NCBI RefSeq assembly: GCF_900142005.1
Contig: NZ_FQZL01000017.1
Span: 16,623 to 80,622, forward strand
Reading direction: 5' to 3'
Source of the DNA: Dethiosulfatibacter aminovorans DSM 17477
GTDB lineage: Bacteria > Bacillota > Clostridia > Tissierellales > Dethiosulfatibacteraceae
Length of the DNA: 64,000 nt
Of the stretch, positions 26,986 through 36,398 are shown piece after piece (the stretch's first letter is position 1; the number at the start of each line of letters is the position of its first letter). The notes beneath the pieces are model-generated. The model ran no database searches, was not told where the DNA came from, and worked only from the letters and a program-made list of their open reading frames with translations. The translations under genes were made by a program, and so were the position numbers.

Positions 26986-27819
26986 TCAACTCTCCTCCTT
27001 TTTCTTTCCTATTCGGGGTTCAAGAACGTCGTATAGTTTGTTTATTAACGGAAGTGAGATGAATATGACGACATACAAGCCTGTGACGCCTGTAAGCATG
27101 TTGCTGGTTGCGGCATATGCGAGAATTGTGTCCGACATTTCAGCAGGAGCTGCAGCGGCAAGAGAAGATGATGCTGCCGTCATCATGCTTGCACTGCCCA
27201 TTCCCGAAGCCATGGCAAGGGCATAGGGGTGAAGGCCGGTGCCAACGGACAGGGATCCCAGAAGTCCGAAGAAGATTGTTCCGAAAACCGTACCCATCAT
27301 ATACGTACCGAGTACACCTGTACCTTCCGGTGAGTTGATTCCGTACTTTTCACTTACAACACCCAGGGTGGGTTCCCGGCAAATGCTGACTGCAGCTCCG
27401 ACGGCTTCTCTTTTCATGCCAAGAAGCAGAGCTATCGGCAATCCTATGAAGATTGTTCCTATGTTGCCAAGTTCCTGGAGCAGTAGGGCGGGTCCGGCCT
27501 GAATTATTTTCACGATATTCGGACCAACCAGCGTACCGTATTTGACCCCTAGCGGAAGGAGTGCAATAACGACTACAGAACCGGAAAACTCGATAACATC
27601 CTCGTTTACAATTTTCTTCATGGGTTTGATGATTTTACCTAGCAGGCTTGGAGCACAAAGAATACCAAGGATTACTGCAAACAGCATGGGCAACAGGGTA
27701 ACTGTACCAGGTCCGACTGCGAATTTGATGATACCAATCAATTCTGAAATGATGACAATGATAAGCACAACCAGACACGCCTCAAGCAAGGTTTTTACTT
27801 TTGTCTTTTCCATCGACAT
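26986..27819 (-). CDS. DUF3100-like multi-spanning membrane protein, probable transporter
   Basis: 277 residues from the ATG at 27819, which has AGGAGGAATAATT before it; earlier in-frame starts lack this. About eight membrane segments. GVKYGTLVGPNIVKIIQAGPALLLQELGNIGT and the small-residue-rich MASGMGSASMMTAASSSLAAAAPAE are characteristic; from memory this fits DUF3100, a family seen next to amidohydrolases. First gene of an operon with a small membrane protein and an M20 amidohydrolase; import of an amide-type substrate is inferred. The 279-base region 27820-28098 upstream is AT-rich and carries only the two start regions. Confidence 0.6.
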   Translation of the reverse strand: MSMEKTKVKTLLEACLVVLIIVIISELIGIIKFAVGPGTVTLLPMLFAVILGILCAPSLLGKIIKPMKKIVNEDVIEFSGSVVVIALLPLGVKYGTLVGPNIVKIIQAGPALLLQELGNIGTIFIGLPIALLLGMKREAVGAAVSICREPTLGVVSEKYGINSPEGTGVLGTYMMGTVFGTIFFGLLGSLSVGTGLHPYALAMASGMGSASMMTAASSSLAAAAPAEMSDTILAYAATSNMLTGVTGLYVVIFISLPLINKLYDVLEPRIGKKKEES

Positions 27820-28098
27820 AATTATTCCTCCTATAATAATATTTATATACATTTTGCCTTGGCAAAACAATATATCCAAATAATACACAATCAGGAGAAG
27901 TTTCACTCAGTTGGTTTGGTAAATTAAGCATGAATACAGCATTAACGAATATTGAATCTCTATACACATTATCTCAAATTAAAAAATCAATGTCAACTCG
28001 CTATTGATGTTGGTTCACAAGAAGGACATCATTGTAGTTTTGCAGTTATTTAGATGTGTTATACTTAATATTGTACAAATAGTTGCGAGGAGGATTTC

Positions 28099-29007
28099 AT
28101 GACCAATAAAGAGTATGTCGTGGTTATCGGTGGAGCCAATATGGATCTCTTGGGAACTCCTAAGGGAAGGTTGATAATGGAAGATTCCAATCCTGGAGTA
28201 ATAACAACATCGGCAGGGGGAGTAGGACGAAACATTGCAGAGAATCTTGCCCTTCTTAAGGTTGAGACAAAATTGCTAACTGCTGTCGGAAAGGACATAT
28301 ATGGGGACCGGATTATGAAAGATACGTTGGAATCCGGTGTAGACACACGTTATGTGAGATGTTTGCCGAAGAAATCAACATCTGTATATATGTCCATATT
28401 GGATGAAAACAACAATATGAAGTTGGCTCTGTCGCATATGGATATCACGGAAGAAATCGATATTCAGTATATAAAGGAAAACAGCGGTCTCATAAGACAT
28501 GCGGATATTGTTTTGATTGATACCAATCTGTCAAGTGAGACAATTGATTATCTCTTCAGTCATTTTTCGGACAGCCGGTTTGTCATGGATTCAGTCAGTG
28601 CAGTAAAATCTGTCAAGGTCAAGAAATATTTGGACAGGATCTACTCTCTTAAGGCAAACAGGGTAGAAGCAGGATGCATACTCGGTATCGAACTGCCTGA
28701 TGATGACAGTATCAGGAAAGCAGTAAAGGAACTGCTTCGAAGAGGGGTAAGGTATCCTATAATATCAGACGGCAAGAAGGGTGTCTTCTACGGGAGCGGA
28801 GAAAGAGTAGCATACAGACCTGCAATTCCTGTTGAAGTGGTTAATGTGAATGGAGCAGGGGATGCATTTACAGCGGGCATAGTTTACGGATTCCATCACA
28901 GAAAGTCCATTGAGGAGACTGTGGCTTGTGGACAAAAGGTTGCGGCCCGAGCATTACAATCTATGGACACCGTAAACAGGAATTTGTCCCTTGATGATTT
29001 GGAGTGA
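28099..29007 (+). CDS. psuK: Pseudouridine kinase, PfkB family
   Basis: 302 residues. N-terminal VVIGGANMDLLGTPKGRLIM followed by TSAGGVGRNIAENLALL is the PfkB signature in the form seen in PsuK (YeiC), and the C-terminal VNGAGDAFTAGIVYG (about 250-264) carries the catalytic Asp and anion hole. It phosphorylates pseudouridine to the 5'-phosphate, the substrate of PsuG, which is encoded at 31216. Start ATG follows GAGGAGG. The two genes of the pathway are separated by two unrelated genes instead of being adjacent. A related ribokinase-type substrate cannot be excluded. Confidence 0.8.
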   Translation: MTNKEYVVVIGGANMDLLGTPKGRLIMEDSNPGVITTSAGGVGRNIAENLALLKVETKLLTAVGKDIYGDRIMKDTLESGVDTRYVRCLPKKSTSVYMSILDENNNMKLALSHMDITEEIDIQYIKENSGLIRHADIVLIDTNLSSETIDYLFSHFSDSRFVMDSVSAVKSVKVKKYLDRIYSLKANRVEAGCILGIELPDDDSIRKAVKELLRRGVRYPIISDGKKGVFYGSGERVAYRPAIPVEVVNVNGAGDAFTAGIVYGFHHRKSIEETVACGQKVAARALQSMDTVNRNLSLDDLE

Positions 29008-29134
29008 TTGTCTGAAAGTTTTCCGATTCTATAAAATGTTACAATTTAATAACATTTCTGTGTCAGGTTTGTCACTATTCATGAAAATGAATTTTTTCAT
29101 GATATAATTTCAAAAAAATAAGGAGGGTTTATTT

Positions 29135-30103
29135 GTGAAAATGAAATTATGGCGTACATGTATTTTTTTAATTATTACGATGCTGGTTTTGGGAGGTTGC
29201 AGTGAGAAAAAGGTGCAAGACAAAGAAGGAAGTGCTTCATCTGAAAATGCTGGTATGACTTCTGAAGATGTTGAACAAGAGGAATTGCCGCTTCAAATTT
29301 CTCAAGAAAATTGGGTGTCTATGAAACAAGATGTTGAATTGCAAACTGGAATTATTATGAAATACGTGGAAATGGGTCAAGAGGATGGAGATATAATAAT
29401 CTTCTTGCATGGAATGACAGACAATAGTCGTAGCTGGTCGTTAATAGCTCCTTATTTTACTGATAAATACCATATTTATATGCTTGATCAACGTGGTCAT
29501 GGAGATACTGATAAACCTGAAATTGGCATGTATCCATTATCAAGTTATGGAGACGATTGCATAGCATTTATGGACGAGATGGGCATTGAAAAGGCACATA
29601 TAGTTGGACATTCACTAGGGAGTATGATTGCTCAAGGAATAGCAATCAATTACCCTGAACGTATTAATAAAGTTGTATTAGAATCCAGTATGCCTGCAAT
29701 ATCAAGTATTATTCCCGGTTTGTATGAAACAATTATGGAATTTGGTGAAGAAGGACCAGATCAAGAATTTATTGAAGGTTGGTATTGGAACCCAAATCCA
29801 GTGAATGAGGATTTTATTGCAATGGAAAAAGCTGAATCTGCTGCATTGCCAGCATATGCCTGGAAAGCAATTACGGCAGGAGAAGAAAGCAGTGATTTTA
29901 GTAATTTTATTAAGTATATAGAAGCACCAACTTTGATTCTATGGGGAGAAATTGACAGTTTTTTTGGTGAAGATTTCCAAAATGAGTTGAGAACCATGAT
30001 TCCCGATTCTGAGTTCATTTCATATGAGAGTACAGGACATAATATTCAATGGGAGATACCTGAAAGGATGGCAATTGATATACTTGCTTTTTTAGAAAAA
30101 TAA
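29135..30103 (+). CDS. Lipoprotein alpha/beta hydrolase
   Basis: 322 residues from a GTG with AGGAGGG before it. Signal peptide with lipobox LVLGGC (Cys at about 22), then a Ser/Glu-rich spacer, so the enzyme is anchored to the outer face of the membrane. Hydrolase fold: oxyanion turn FLHGMTDNSRSW, nucleophile GHSLGS, acid in LWGEIDSFF and histidine in STGHNIQWEIP. Close to the epoxide hydrolase/esterase group; substrate unknown. It has its own promoter space and ends in a convergent terminator shared with the MBL-fold gene. Codon use is more AT-rich than in the flanking psu genes, hinting at later insertion. Confidence 0.85.
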   Translation: MKMKLWRTCIFLIITMLVLGGCSEKKVQDKEGSASSENAGMTSEDVEQEELPLQISQENWVSMKQDVELQTGIIMKYVEMGQEDGDIIIFLHGMTDNSRSWSLIAPYFTDKYHIYMLDQRGHGDTDKPEIGMYPLSSYGDDCIAFMDEMGIEKAHIVGHSLGSMIAQGIAINYPERINKVVLESSMPAISSIIPGLYETIMEFGEEGPDQEFIEGWYWNPNPVNEDFIAMEKAESAALPAYAWKAITAGEESSDFSNFIKYIEAPTLILWGEIDSFFGEDFQNELRTMIPDSEFISYESTGHNIQWEIPERMAIDILAFLEK

Positions 30104-30110
30104 GAAATTA

Positions 30111-30138
30111 AGAGGGTGCAGGATTGCACCCTCTTTCA
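30111..30138. terminator. Convergent terminator
   Basis: AGAGGGTGCA, loop GGAT, TGCACCCTCT and then TTTC: a 10-bp perfect stem between the hydrolase and MBL-fold genes. The right arm reaches the stop codon of the minus-strand gene. Confidence 0.8.
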
Positions 30139-31050
30139 TTGTTGATTTTTCTTTGTCGACTGTACATACTTGAGAAAGCCGTTTTCCACAATGAGGCTTA
30201 CCGCTCCCGTTTCAAGGAGATATTCCAGATAGAACCTGAGCATTCTTTCAACAACCTTGTATTTGTAGGTGCTCTGGATATGGATGGACCATGCACATAC
30301 GATGGTTCTCATAATGTCCTCCAGGGTCATTGGTCTTGCAATTACATTTAATACCTTTGTGGCTCTGCCTTTGTAAAACTCAATGTTTTCATTGACCAGG
30401 CCGTGGATGTCGTCGGTGATTCCCCTGTGGGCGATTATGTATTTTTTGCAACTGAGGTTCAGCAGACTTGTCTTGCTCTGAAGGTCCTGGGACAAGATAT
30501 AGGCATAGGGCAATTTTGTACCGTTCATGACATCCCGTGTAATCAATGCATCGCCAAGGTAGGCGACGTTGTCGGGTGTTGTGATGCAGATGTGTCCGGG
30601 AGTGTGTCCTGGAGTTTGCATGATTCCGAACTTGATGCCGTTTATGTAGACGCTTTTTTGTTCGTCGCGGATAATGATATCGGTGTCAAACACCAGATTG
30701 CCGTAATGAGCCTTGACTCCTGAAAGGCTGTAGCCGCTGTAGTACTGCTTCAGATGTGTTATGGAACTGCAGATATGGGCCGCAAAGGAATCCATTGCTA
30801 TGATGCAGTTGTATTTTTCCTTGAAATAGGCGTTGTTCCCGGCATGGTCCGTGTGGCTGTGGGAGTTGATTATGGCGCTGACATGGAAATTGTTGGCGTC
30901 CAGCAGTTCATCCAGGCTATCCCTTTCACCCTTTGCCCATCCGGAGTCCAAAAGGATTATGTCTGTTTCATTTATTTTATAGAACGGCAGGTATGTCATG
31001 CCTGTGTCGATACAATATGTATTTCCTTTTACATGAATGATATCCAGCAT
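30136..31050 (-). CDS. Metallo-beta-lactamase-fold hydrolase
   Basis: 304 residues from the ATG at 31050, seven bases after AGGAGG. The zinc motif HSHTDHAG (about 72-79) is complete, with further ligands in MQTPGHTPGHICI and LGDALI. The fold covers glyoxalase II, thiolesterases and others; the C-terminal 100 residues (LEDIMRTIVCAWSI, KVVERMLRFYLEYLLETG) form a helical, winged-helix-like tail that fits the YflN/glyoxalase-II-like group. Substrate unknown. It lies antisense between the two pseudouridine genes, and is not obviously part of that pathway. Confidence 0.85.
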   Translation of the reverse strand: MLDIIHVKGNTYCIDTGMTYLPFYKINETDIILLDSGWAKGERDSLDELLDANNFHVSAIINSHSHTDHAGNNAYFKEKYNCIIAMDSFAAHICSSITHLKQYYSGYSLSGVKAHYGNLVFDTDIIIRDEQKSVYINGIKFGIMQTPGHTPGHICITTPDNVAYLGDALITRDVMNGTKLPYAYILSQDLQSKTSLLNLSCKKYIIAHRGITDDIHGLVNENIEFYKGRATKVLNVIARPMTLEDIMRTIVCAWSIHIQSTYKYKVVERMLRFYLEYLLETGAVSLIVENGFLKYVQSTKKNQQ

Positions 31051-31215
31051 GTGTGTCCTCCTTTTCTCTAATGGTACAGATTTTATCACATATGAACAGC
31101 GTATGTAAATGTTCTTTTAAGAATAAGGATTGCTTGCCTTGCTGAAAATATGGCTTGTGGCCGTTTTATTATGTTATACTTAGGTTATGGTATATAATGA
31201 AACAAGGAGAATGAT

Positions 31216-32145
31216 ATGGACAGGGAAATATTTGAGAAATATGTGGATGTGCTGCCAGAAGTTGAGGAGGCCCTTGCTTCCGGAAAGGCCGTAGTGGCCC
31301 TTGAATCAACCATAATATCCCACGGTATGCCTTACCCCCGGAATGTTGAGACTGCCAAGAATGTCGAAGACATCATAAGGGAAGAAGGGGCCGTACCTGC
31401 CACCATAGGAATAATAGGGGGCAGGATCAAGATCGGACTCACTGGTGACGAGCTTGAATTCATGGGCAGGCAGGAAGACATACTGAAGGTTTCGAGAAGG
31501 GACCTGCCCGTTGTTGTATCAAAGAAGATGAACGGAGCCACGACTGTAGCCACTACCATGATATGCGCTGCCATGGGCGGCATCAAGGTTTTTGTAACAG
31601 GAGGAATAGGAGGGGTCCACAAGGGGGCCCAGGAAACCTTCGACATCTCAGCCGATCTGACGGAGCTTGCCAATACGGATGTGGCTGTGGTCTGCGCAGG
31701 CGTAAAATCCATACTGGACATAGGCCTGACCCTCGAATATCTTGAAACCCAGGGCGTGCCCGTTCTGGCATACAAGACGGGCGAATTCCCTGCATTCTAC
31801 ACTGCAAAAAGCGGCTTCATGGCCGACTACAGGATAGATTCCCCTGCCGACATGGCTGGAGTTATGAAGGCCAAATGGGACCTTGGGCTGAAAGGTGGCC
31901 TGGTCCTCGGAAATCCCGTACCGGAGGATCTCGGAATGGATGAGGCTGTCATCAACGAAGCCATCTCAAAGGCATTGAAGGAGGCCGAAGAGCTGGGAGT
32001 GAAGGGAAAGGAGACCACCCCTTTTCTTCTGTCGAGGATAAAGGACATCACTGGAGGCGACAGTCTGGACTCCAATATAGAGCTTGTATACAACAATGCA
32101 AGGGTAGGTGCGAGAATCGCTCTTGAGTTTGCGAAGCTGGGTTGA
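31216..32145 (+). CDS. psuG: Pseudouridine-5'-phosphate glycosidase
   Basis: 309 residues, the family length. It cleaves pseudouridine 5'-phosphate to uracil and ribose 5-phosphate. Signatures: VALESTIISHGMPYPRNVETA (start about 29; catalytic Glu in it), NGATTVATTMICAAMGGIKV and VTGGIGGVHKGAQETFDISA, as well as VCAGVKSILDIGLTLEYLET with the Schiff-base lysine. Start ATG follows AAGGAGAATGAT. The gene is visibly richer in G+C than most of its neighbours, with many GCC, CCC and AGG codons. Its partner psuK sits 2.2 kb upstream on the same strand. Confidence 0.93.
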   Translation: MDREIFEKYVDVLPEVEEALASGKAVVALESTIISHGMPYPRNVETAKNVEDIIREEGAVPATIGIIGGRIKIGLTGDELEFMGRQEDILKVSRRDLPVVVSKKMNGATTVATTMICAAMGGIKVFVTGGIGGVHKGAQETFDISADLTELANTDVAVVCAGVKSILDIGLTLEYLETQGVPVLAYKTGEFPAFYTAKSGFMADYRIDSPADMAGVMKAKWDLGLKGGLVLGNPVPEDLGMDEAVINEAISKALKEAEELGVKGKETTPFLLSRIKDITGGDSLDSNIELVYNNARVGARIALEFAKLG

Positions 32146-32276
32146 AAAAGATAAAATTATTAACGAAATATCATTAGGATTTTTCGATTAAATTTGGTAT
32201 AATCAATCGTTGGCGGAATCATGTACAAATGTGATTTTGCCATGGTTTAAATTTTGTTAATTAGGAGGTAAAAGCA

Positions 32277-33476
32277 ATGAGTAGAGTATTGATAATTGGA
32301 GCCGGTGGTGTATCAGGAGTTGTTGTTGCAAAGTGTTGTCAAAATCCTGAAGTTTTCGAGGAAATCTGTATAGCAAGCCGTACGAAATCCAAGTGTGATG
32401 ATATGAAGGAGCGTTTCGGTGGAGGAAAGACCAAGATTACGACAGCCCAGCTGGATGCGGACAATGTAGAGGAGATTGTGGCGTTGATTAACGACTACAA
32501 GCCGGAAATGGTTATTAATGTGGCATTGCCTTATCAGGACCTGACAATCATGGATGCGTGTCTTGAGACTGGAGTTCATTATCTGGACACAGCCAATTAT
32601 GAGCCGCCTGAAGTGCCTAAATTTGAGTACAAGTGGCAGTGGGCTTATCGTGAAAAGTTTGAAAAGGCAGGACTTACAGCCATCTTAGGTTGCGGATTCG
32701 ACCCTGGAGTTACGGGAGTTTTCAGTGCCTATGCGTTGAAACACTATTTTGACGAGATCCATTACATAGATATTCTGGATGCCAACGGAGGAGATCACGG
32801 ATACCCCTTCGCTACGAATTTCAATCCTGAAATAAATATCAGAGAGATTACAAGCAACGGCCGTTACTGGCAGGAAGGAGAATGGGTTGAAACTGAACCA
32901 CTTGAAATCAAAAGGGTTTTTGATTTTGACCAGGTAGGAGAGAAGGATGCTTATCTTCTTTATCATGAGGAGCTTGAATCCCTGGCAATGAACATGCCCG
33001 GAATCAAGAGAATAAGATTCTTCATGACATTCTCCCAGAAATACATCACGCACCTGAACGTGCTTCAAAATGTGGGCATGACCAGCATTGAACCTATCGA
33101 GATTGAAGGCAAGATGATCCAGCCCATCCATTTCCTGAAGGCCGTTTTACCGGATCCTGCATCCCTGGGACCTCGTACTGTAGGTAAAACAAACATCGGG
33201 TGCATCTATCAGGGTGTAAAGGATGGAAAGCCTGTAAGCTACTACGTATATAATGTATGTGACCACCAGGCATGCTACAAGGAAGTCGGATCACAGGCAA
33301 TTTCTTATACAACGGGCGTTCCGGCAATGATCGGTGCCAAGATGCTTATTGAAGGCAAATGGAAGAAGCCTGGCGTTTACAATGTCGAGGAGTTTGATCC
33401 GGATCCATTCATGGAAGAACTGAACAAGCAGGGTTTGCCTTGGCATGAGAATTTCAATCCGACACTTGTGGATTAG
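32277..33476 (+). CDS. Carboxynorspermidine synthase (saccharopine dehydrogenase-like)
   Basis: 399 residues. An NAD(P)-binding Rossmann start VLIIGAGGVSGVVVAKC, then GCGFDPGVTGVFSAYALKH and DANGGDHGYPFATNFNPEIN, fit the carboxynorspermidine dehydrogenase (CANSDH, also called Lys1-like) group. It condenses aspartate semialdehyde with a diamine (putrescine or diaminopropane) to the carboxy-polyamine. Start ATG follows AGGAGGTAAAAGCA. The decarboxylase gene nspC begins 11 bases after its stop, so they form an operon that makes spermidine or norspermidine without S-adenosylmethionine decarboxylase. Confidence 0.9.
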   Translation: MSRVLIIGAGGVSGVVVAKCCQNPEVFEEICIASRTKSKCDDMKERFGGGKTKITTAQLDADNVEEIVALINDYKPEMVINVALPYQDLTIMDACLETGVHYLDTANYEPPEVPKFEYKWQWAYREKFEKAGLTAILGCGFDPGVTGVFSAYALKHYFDEIHYIDILDANGGDHGYPFATNFNPEINIREITSNGRYWQEGEWVETEPLEIKRVFDFDQVGEKDAYLLYHEELESLAMNMPGIKRIRFFMTFSQKYITHLNVLQNVGMTSIEPIEIEGKMIQPIHFLKAVLPDPASLGPRTVGKTNIGCIYQGVKDGKPVSYYVYNVCDHQACYKEVGSQAISYTTGVPAMIGAKMLIEGKWKKPGVYNVEEFDPDPFMEELNKQGLPWHENFNPTLVD

Positions 33477-33487
33477 AAGGAACAACT

Positions 33488-34642
33488 ATGGAGAAGGCAA
33501 TAACTTCAAGAGATATTGAAATGTTAAAGGGGATAAAGACACCGGCTTACGTTGTGGACGAGCGTCTCCTGAAAAAGAATCTTGAGCTCCTGAAATCGGT
33601 CCAGGACCGCACAGGGGCAAAGATTCTGCTGGCCCTTAAGGGTTTCAGCATGTATCATGAATTCCCCTTGGTGGGAGAGTATCTGGCAGGAATCACTTCC
33701 AGTTCCCTCAACGAAGCCATGCTGGGAAGAAAGCACATGAACAAAGAAGTACATATATATGCACCGGCCTACCGTCCAGATGAAATAGACGAAATAGGCA
33801 TAATCTGCGACCATATCGTGTTTAATTCTTCCCATCAGATCAAGATGTTCAAGGACAGGGTCAAGACTGCAAATCCTTCTATTGAAATCGGGTTGAGGGT
33901 GAATCCCGAATATTCCGAGGTGGCTACGGAGATATACAATCCATGTGCTTCCAATTCCAGATTGGGAGCCAAGCTCGACACCATTGAAGAGGAAGACTTT
34001 GAAGTCCTTGACGGCATTCATTTCCATACCATGTGCGAGCAAAACTCGGATACTCTGGAGAGGACACTGGTGGAAGTTGAAAAGCGTTTCGGCCACGTCA
34101 TGCACAAGATGAAATGGATCAATTTTGGCGGGGGGCATCATGTCACCCGTGAAGACTATGACGTTGACCTGCTGATAGGTCTCATTGAACGCATCAGGGA
34201 CACTTATGACGTCCAGGTGTATCTGGAGCCTGGCGAGGCTATTGCCCTTAATACGGGATATCTGGTGACAGAAGTACTGGATCTGGTGAAGAACAACATG
34301 GACCTATGCATTGTTGATACTTCGGCTGCCTGTCATATGCCCGATGTCATTGAAATGCCATACCGCCCCCATATTATAGGTTCGGGAAAGCCCGGTGAGT
34401 TTGAACACACCTACAGGCTGGGAGGACTCACCTGTCTTGCAGGAGACATCATAGGAGACTATTCCTTCAAGGAACCCTTAAAGGTTGGAGACAAGCTGAT
34501 CTTTACGGACATGGCCCACTACACCATGGTGAAGAACAATACATTCAATGGCGTAAACCTGCCTTCCATTGCAGTGATGGATGACGAGGGGATAGAGGTC
34601 GTTAAAACCTTCGGATTCGAGGATTACGAATCCCGTTTATGA
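33488..34642 (+). CDS. nspC: Carboxynorspermidine/carboxyspermidine decarboxylase
   Basis: 384 residues, a PLP fold-III decarboxylase. Lys in KILLALKGFSMY (about residue 41-45) is the cofactor lysine; GLRVNPEYSEV, GIHFHTMCEQN and NFGGGHHVTREDYD are the usual phosphate- and substrate-side motifs, and VDTSAACHMPDVIEMPYRP carries the catalytic Cys/Asp region. It completes the polyamine route begun by the upstream gene. Start ATG follows AGAAGGAAC. Followed by a strong terminator at 34658. Confidence 0.95.
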   Translation: MEKAITSRDIEMLKGIKTPAYVVDERLLKKNLELLKSVQDRTGAKILLALKGFSMYHEFPLVGEYLAGITSSSLNEAMLGRKHMNKEVHIYAPAYRPDEIDEIGIICDHIVFNSSHQIKMFKDRVKTANPSIEIGLRVNPEYSEVATEIYNPCASNSRLGAKLDTIEEEDFEVLDGIHFHTMCEQNSDTLERTLVEVEKRFGHVMHKMKWINFGGGHHVTREDYDVDLLIGLIERIRDTYDVQVYLEPGEAIALNTGYLVTEVLDLVKNNMDLCIVDTSAACHMPDVIEMPYRPHIIGSGKPGEFEHTYRLGGLTCLAGDIIGDYSFKEPLKVGDKLIFTDMAHYTMVKNNTFNGVNLPSIAVMDDEGIEVVKTFGFEDYESRL

Positions 34643-34657
34643 TGAATAAAGAAAAGC

Positions 34658-34684
34658 AAAAGGTGCCTGATGGCACCTTTTTTT
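34658..34684 (+). terminator. Terminator of the polyamine operon
   Basis: AAAAGGTGCC, loop TGAT, GGCACCTTTTTTT: a GC-rich stem with a run of seven T, 16 bases after the nspC stop. Confidence 0.92.
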
Positions 34685-34688
34685 AGCT

Positions 34689-34710
34689 TAAGCTGCTTTC
34701 TTGCAGCTTA
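34689..34710. other. Second small hairpin before the kinase gene
   Basis: TAAGCTGC, loop TTTCTT, GCAGCTTA: a perfect 8-bp stem five bases after the nspC terminator and about 80 bases before the sensor-kinase start. It may back up the terminator or act as a protein or RNA site in the kinase leader. Confidence 0.45.
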
Positions 34711-34790
34711 GGAAAATAAAATTTGCATAACCCCTTTCTTGTTTGCCAAAAAACCGGGTTTTTGATAGAATTAATGAAAATGGAGGTGCC

Positions 34791-36398
34791 ATGAAAAAGA
34801 AAAAACCAATGAAGATAGAAACCAAAATAATGATACTTGTGGTCATACTCCTCGGTTTGTCCGTGATCATCAGTGCGGTGCTGGCCACGTCGTGGTTTGA
34901 CCGCATCCTGGAGAAAAAGGTGGAGGACAATATCACGAATATTGCTTCCTTCATTGCAGTTGACGAGGACATCACCTATGCACTGTATGCTAAAGATCGG
35001 AATATGACTGTTCAAAATATCGTAAAGAAATATCTTGATTCAGTTGATGACATCACCTTTATAGTCGTGGCAGACATGGACAGTGTAAGGTATTCCCATC
35101 CTACGGAATCAATGATAGGAGAAAAATTTGTCGGCGGAGATGAAAAGAGGGTGGTGGAAAAGGGTGAATCCTATATTTCGGAGAGTACGGGTACCCTGGG
35201 AAGGTCTCTTAGGGCCTTTGAGCCCATATTCCACGAAGGGAACCAGGTGGGATTTGTTGCAGTGGGAACTCTTACTGAAAGCATTGACCTGGCCAGAGCT
35301 GAAACCTTCAGGACTATTTTTTTGTGGGTCCTCATATCCCTTGCAGTGGGAACACTGGGTTCTTTTCTCATTGGCAACAGCATAAAAAAGTCATTGCTTG
35401 GGCTTGAACCTGAACATATAGTGAAGCTGTTTACGGAACAGGCCAGCATGTTGGACGCCATTCACGAAGGGATAATTTCAATCGATGTCATGGGCAATAT
35501 CACCCTTATCAATGAGTCGGCCATGAAGATCCTGGGTATAACTGAAATGGAAATATCTCATACAACAGGGAAATATATCAAGGATGTCTTTCCAACCAGC
35601 AGGCTGACCCATATCATCAAGACAAGAAAATCAGAATTCGACAAGGAACAGATAATAAACGGAAGGGTAATAGTCACCAACCGTGTCCCCATCGTCAATG
35701 AGGGGGAGGTCCTGGGAGCCATTGCCACCTTCAGGGACAAGACGGACGTAATGAACCTGGCGGAGGAGCTGACGGGCATAAACCAGATTGTAGATGCCTT
35801 GAGGGCCAATACACACGAATTTCTGAACAAGATACATGTTATTCTGGGCCTCGTTCAACTGGGAGAATATGTCGAAGTGGAAAAGTATCTGAAGAGTGTA
35901 ATAAGCAGGCAGCAGAATATCATCACTAGCGTCGTAAAGAATATTAAGGATCCGAAAGTTGCCGGACTTATCTTTGGCAAGATAAGCAGGGCGTCGGAGC
36001 TTGGAATCACCATTGTCATAGATGACAGAACAAAAGTGGAAAAGAATCATGGAAGAATAGAGAGCACGGCTCTCATAAAGATAATCGGAAACTTATTGGA
36101 AAATGCGTTTTTTGCCCTGAAGGACAAGGAGGATGAAAAATCCGTCAGCCTGTTTATCTTTGAGGATGATGATGAAATCTTCATTGAAGTTGAGGACAGG
36201 GGCAAGGGGATAGAAAAAGATGATATAGGCAGGATATTCGACAAGGGATATTCTACAAAAGATGGAAGCAACGGAACTGGGCTGCATCTGGTTCAAAATA
36301 CAGTCAATGATTATGACGGCAGTATTGAAGTGGATTCGGAAGCTGGCGAAGGTACGATTTTCAGAGTTACCTTGCTTAAGGAGGGTTTGAATGATTAA
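34791..36398 (+). CDS. CitA/DcuS-type sensor histidine kinase
   Basis: 535 residues from the ATG at 34791 (GGAGGTGCC before it); an in-frame ATG 48 bases earlier has no such site. Layout: membrane segment about 14-34, extracytoplasmic PAS-like (sCache) domain about 36-168, second membrane segment about 174-194, cytoplasmic PAS about 215-315, SpoOB-type helix with phospho-acceptor His342 (THEFLNKIHVILGL) and HATPase (ENAFFAL, GKGIEKDDIGRIF, GTGLHLVQN). This is the citrate/C4-dicarboxylate sensor family. The downstream 2-hydroxycarboxylate transporter fits a citrate or malate signal. It overlaps its regulator gene by eight bases. Confidence 0.92.
   Translation: MKKKKPMKIETKIMILVVILLGLSVIISAVLATSWFDRILEKKVEDNITNIASFIAVDEDITYALYAKDRNMTVQNIVKKYLDSVDDITFIVVADMDSVRYSHPTESMIGEKFVGGDEKRVVEKGESYISESTGTLGRSLRAFEPIFHEGNQVGFVAVGTLTESIDLARAETFRTIFLWVLISLAVGTLGSFLIGNSIKKSLLGLEPEHIVKLFTEQASMLDAIHEGIISIDVMGNITLINESAMKILGITEMEISHTTGKYIKDVFPTSRLTHIIKTRKSEFDKEQIINGRVIVTNRVPIVNEGEVLGAIATFRDKTDVMNLAEELTGINQIVDALRANTHEFLNKIHVILGLVQLGEYVEVEKYLKSVISRQQNIITSVVKNIKDPKVAGLIFGKISRASELGITIVIDDRTKVEKNHGRIESTALIKIIGNLLENAFFALKDKEDEKSVSLFIFEDDDEIFIEVEDRGKGIEKDDIGRIFDKGYSTKDGSNGTGLHLVQNTVNDYDGSIEVDSEAGEGTIFRVTLLKEGLND

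Noticed and set aside
26655..27062. Plus-strand open frames over the DUF3100-like operon and the M20 gene
   Set aside because: They mirror hydrophobic genes on the minus strand that have good ribosome sites and tight spacing; no independent support.
31332..31775. Long antisense open frame inside psuG
   Set aside because: psuG is a clear, conserved enzyme on the plus strand; the antisense frame comes from its high GC content and has no ribosome site or family likeness.
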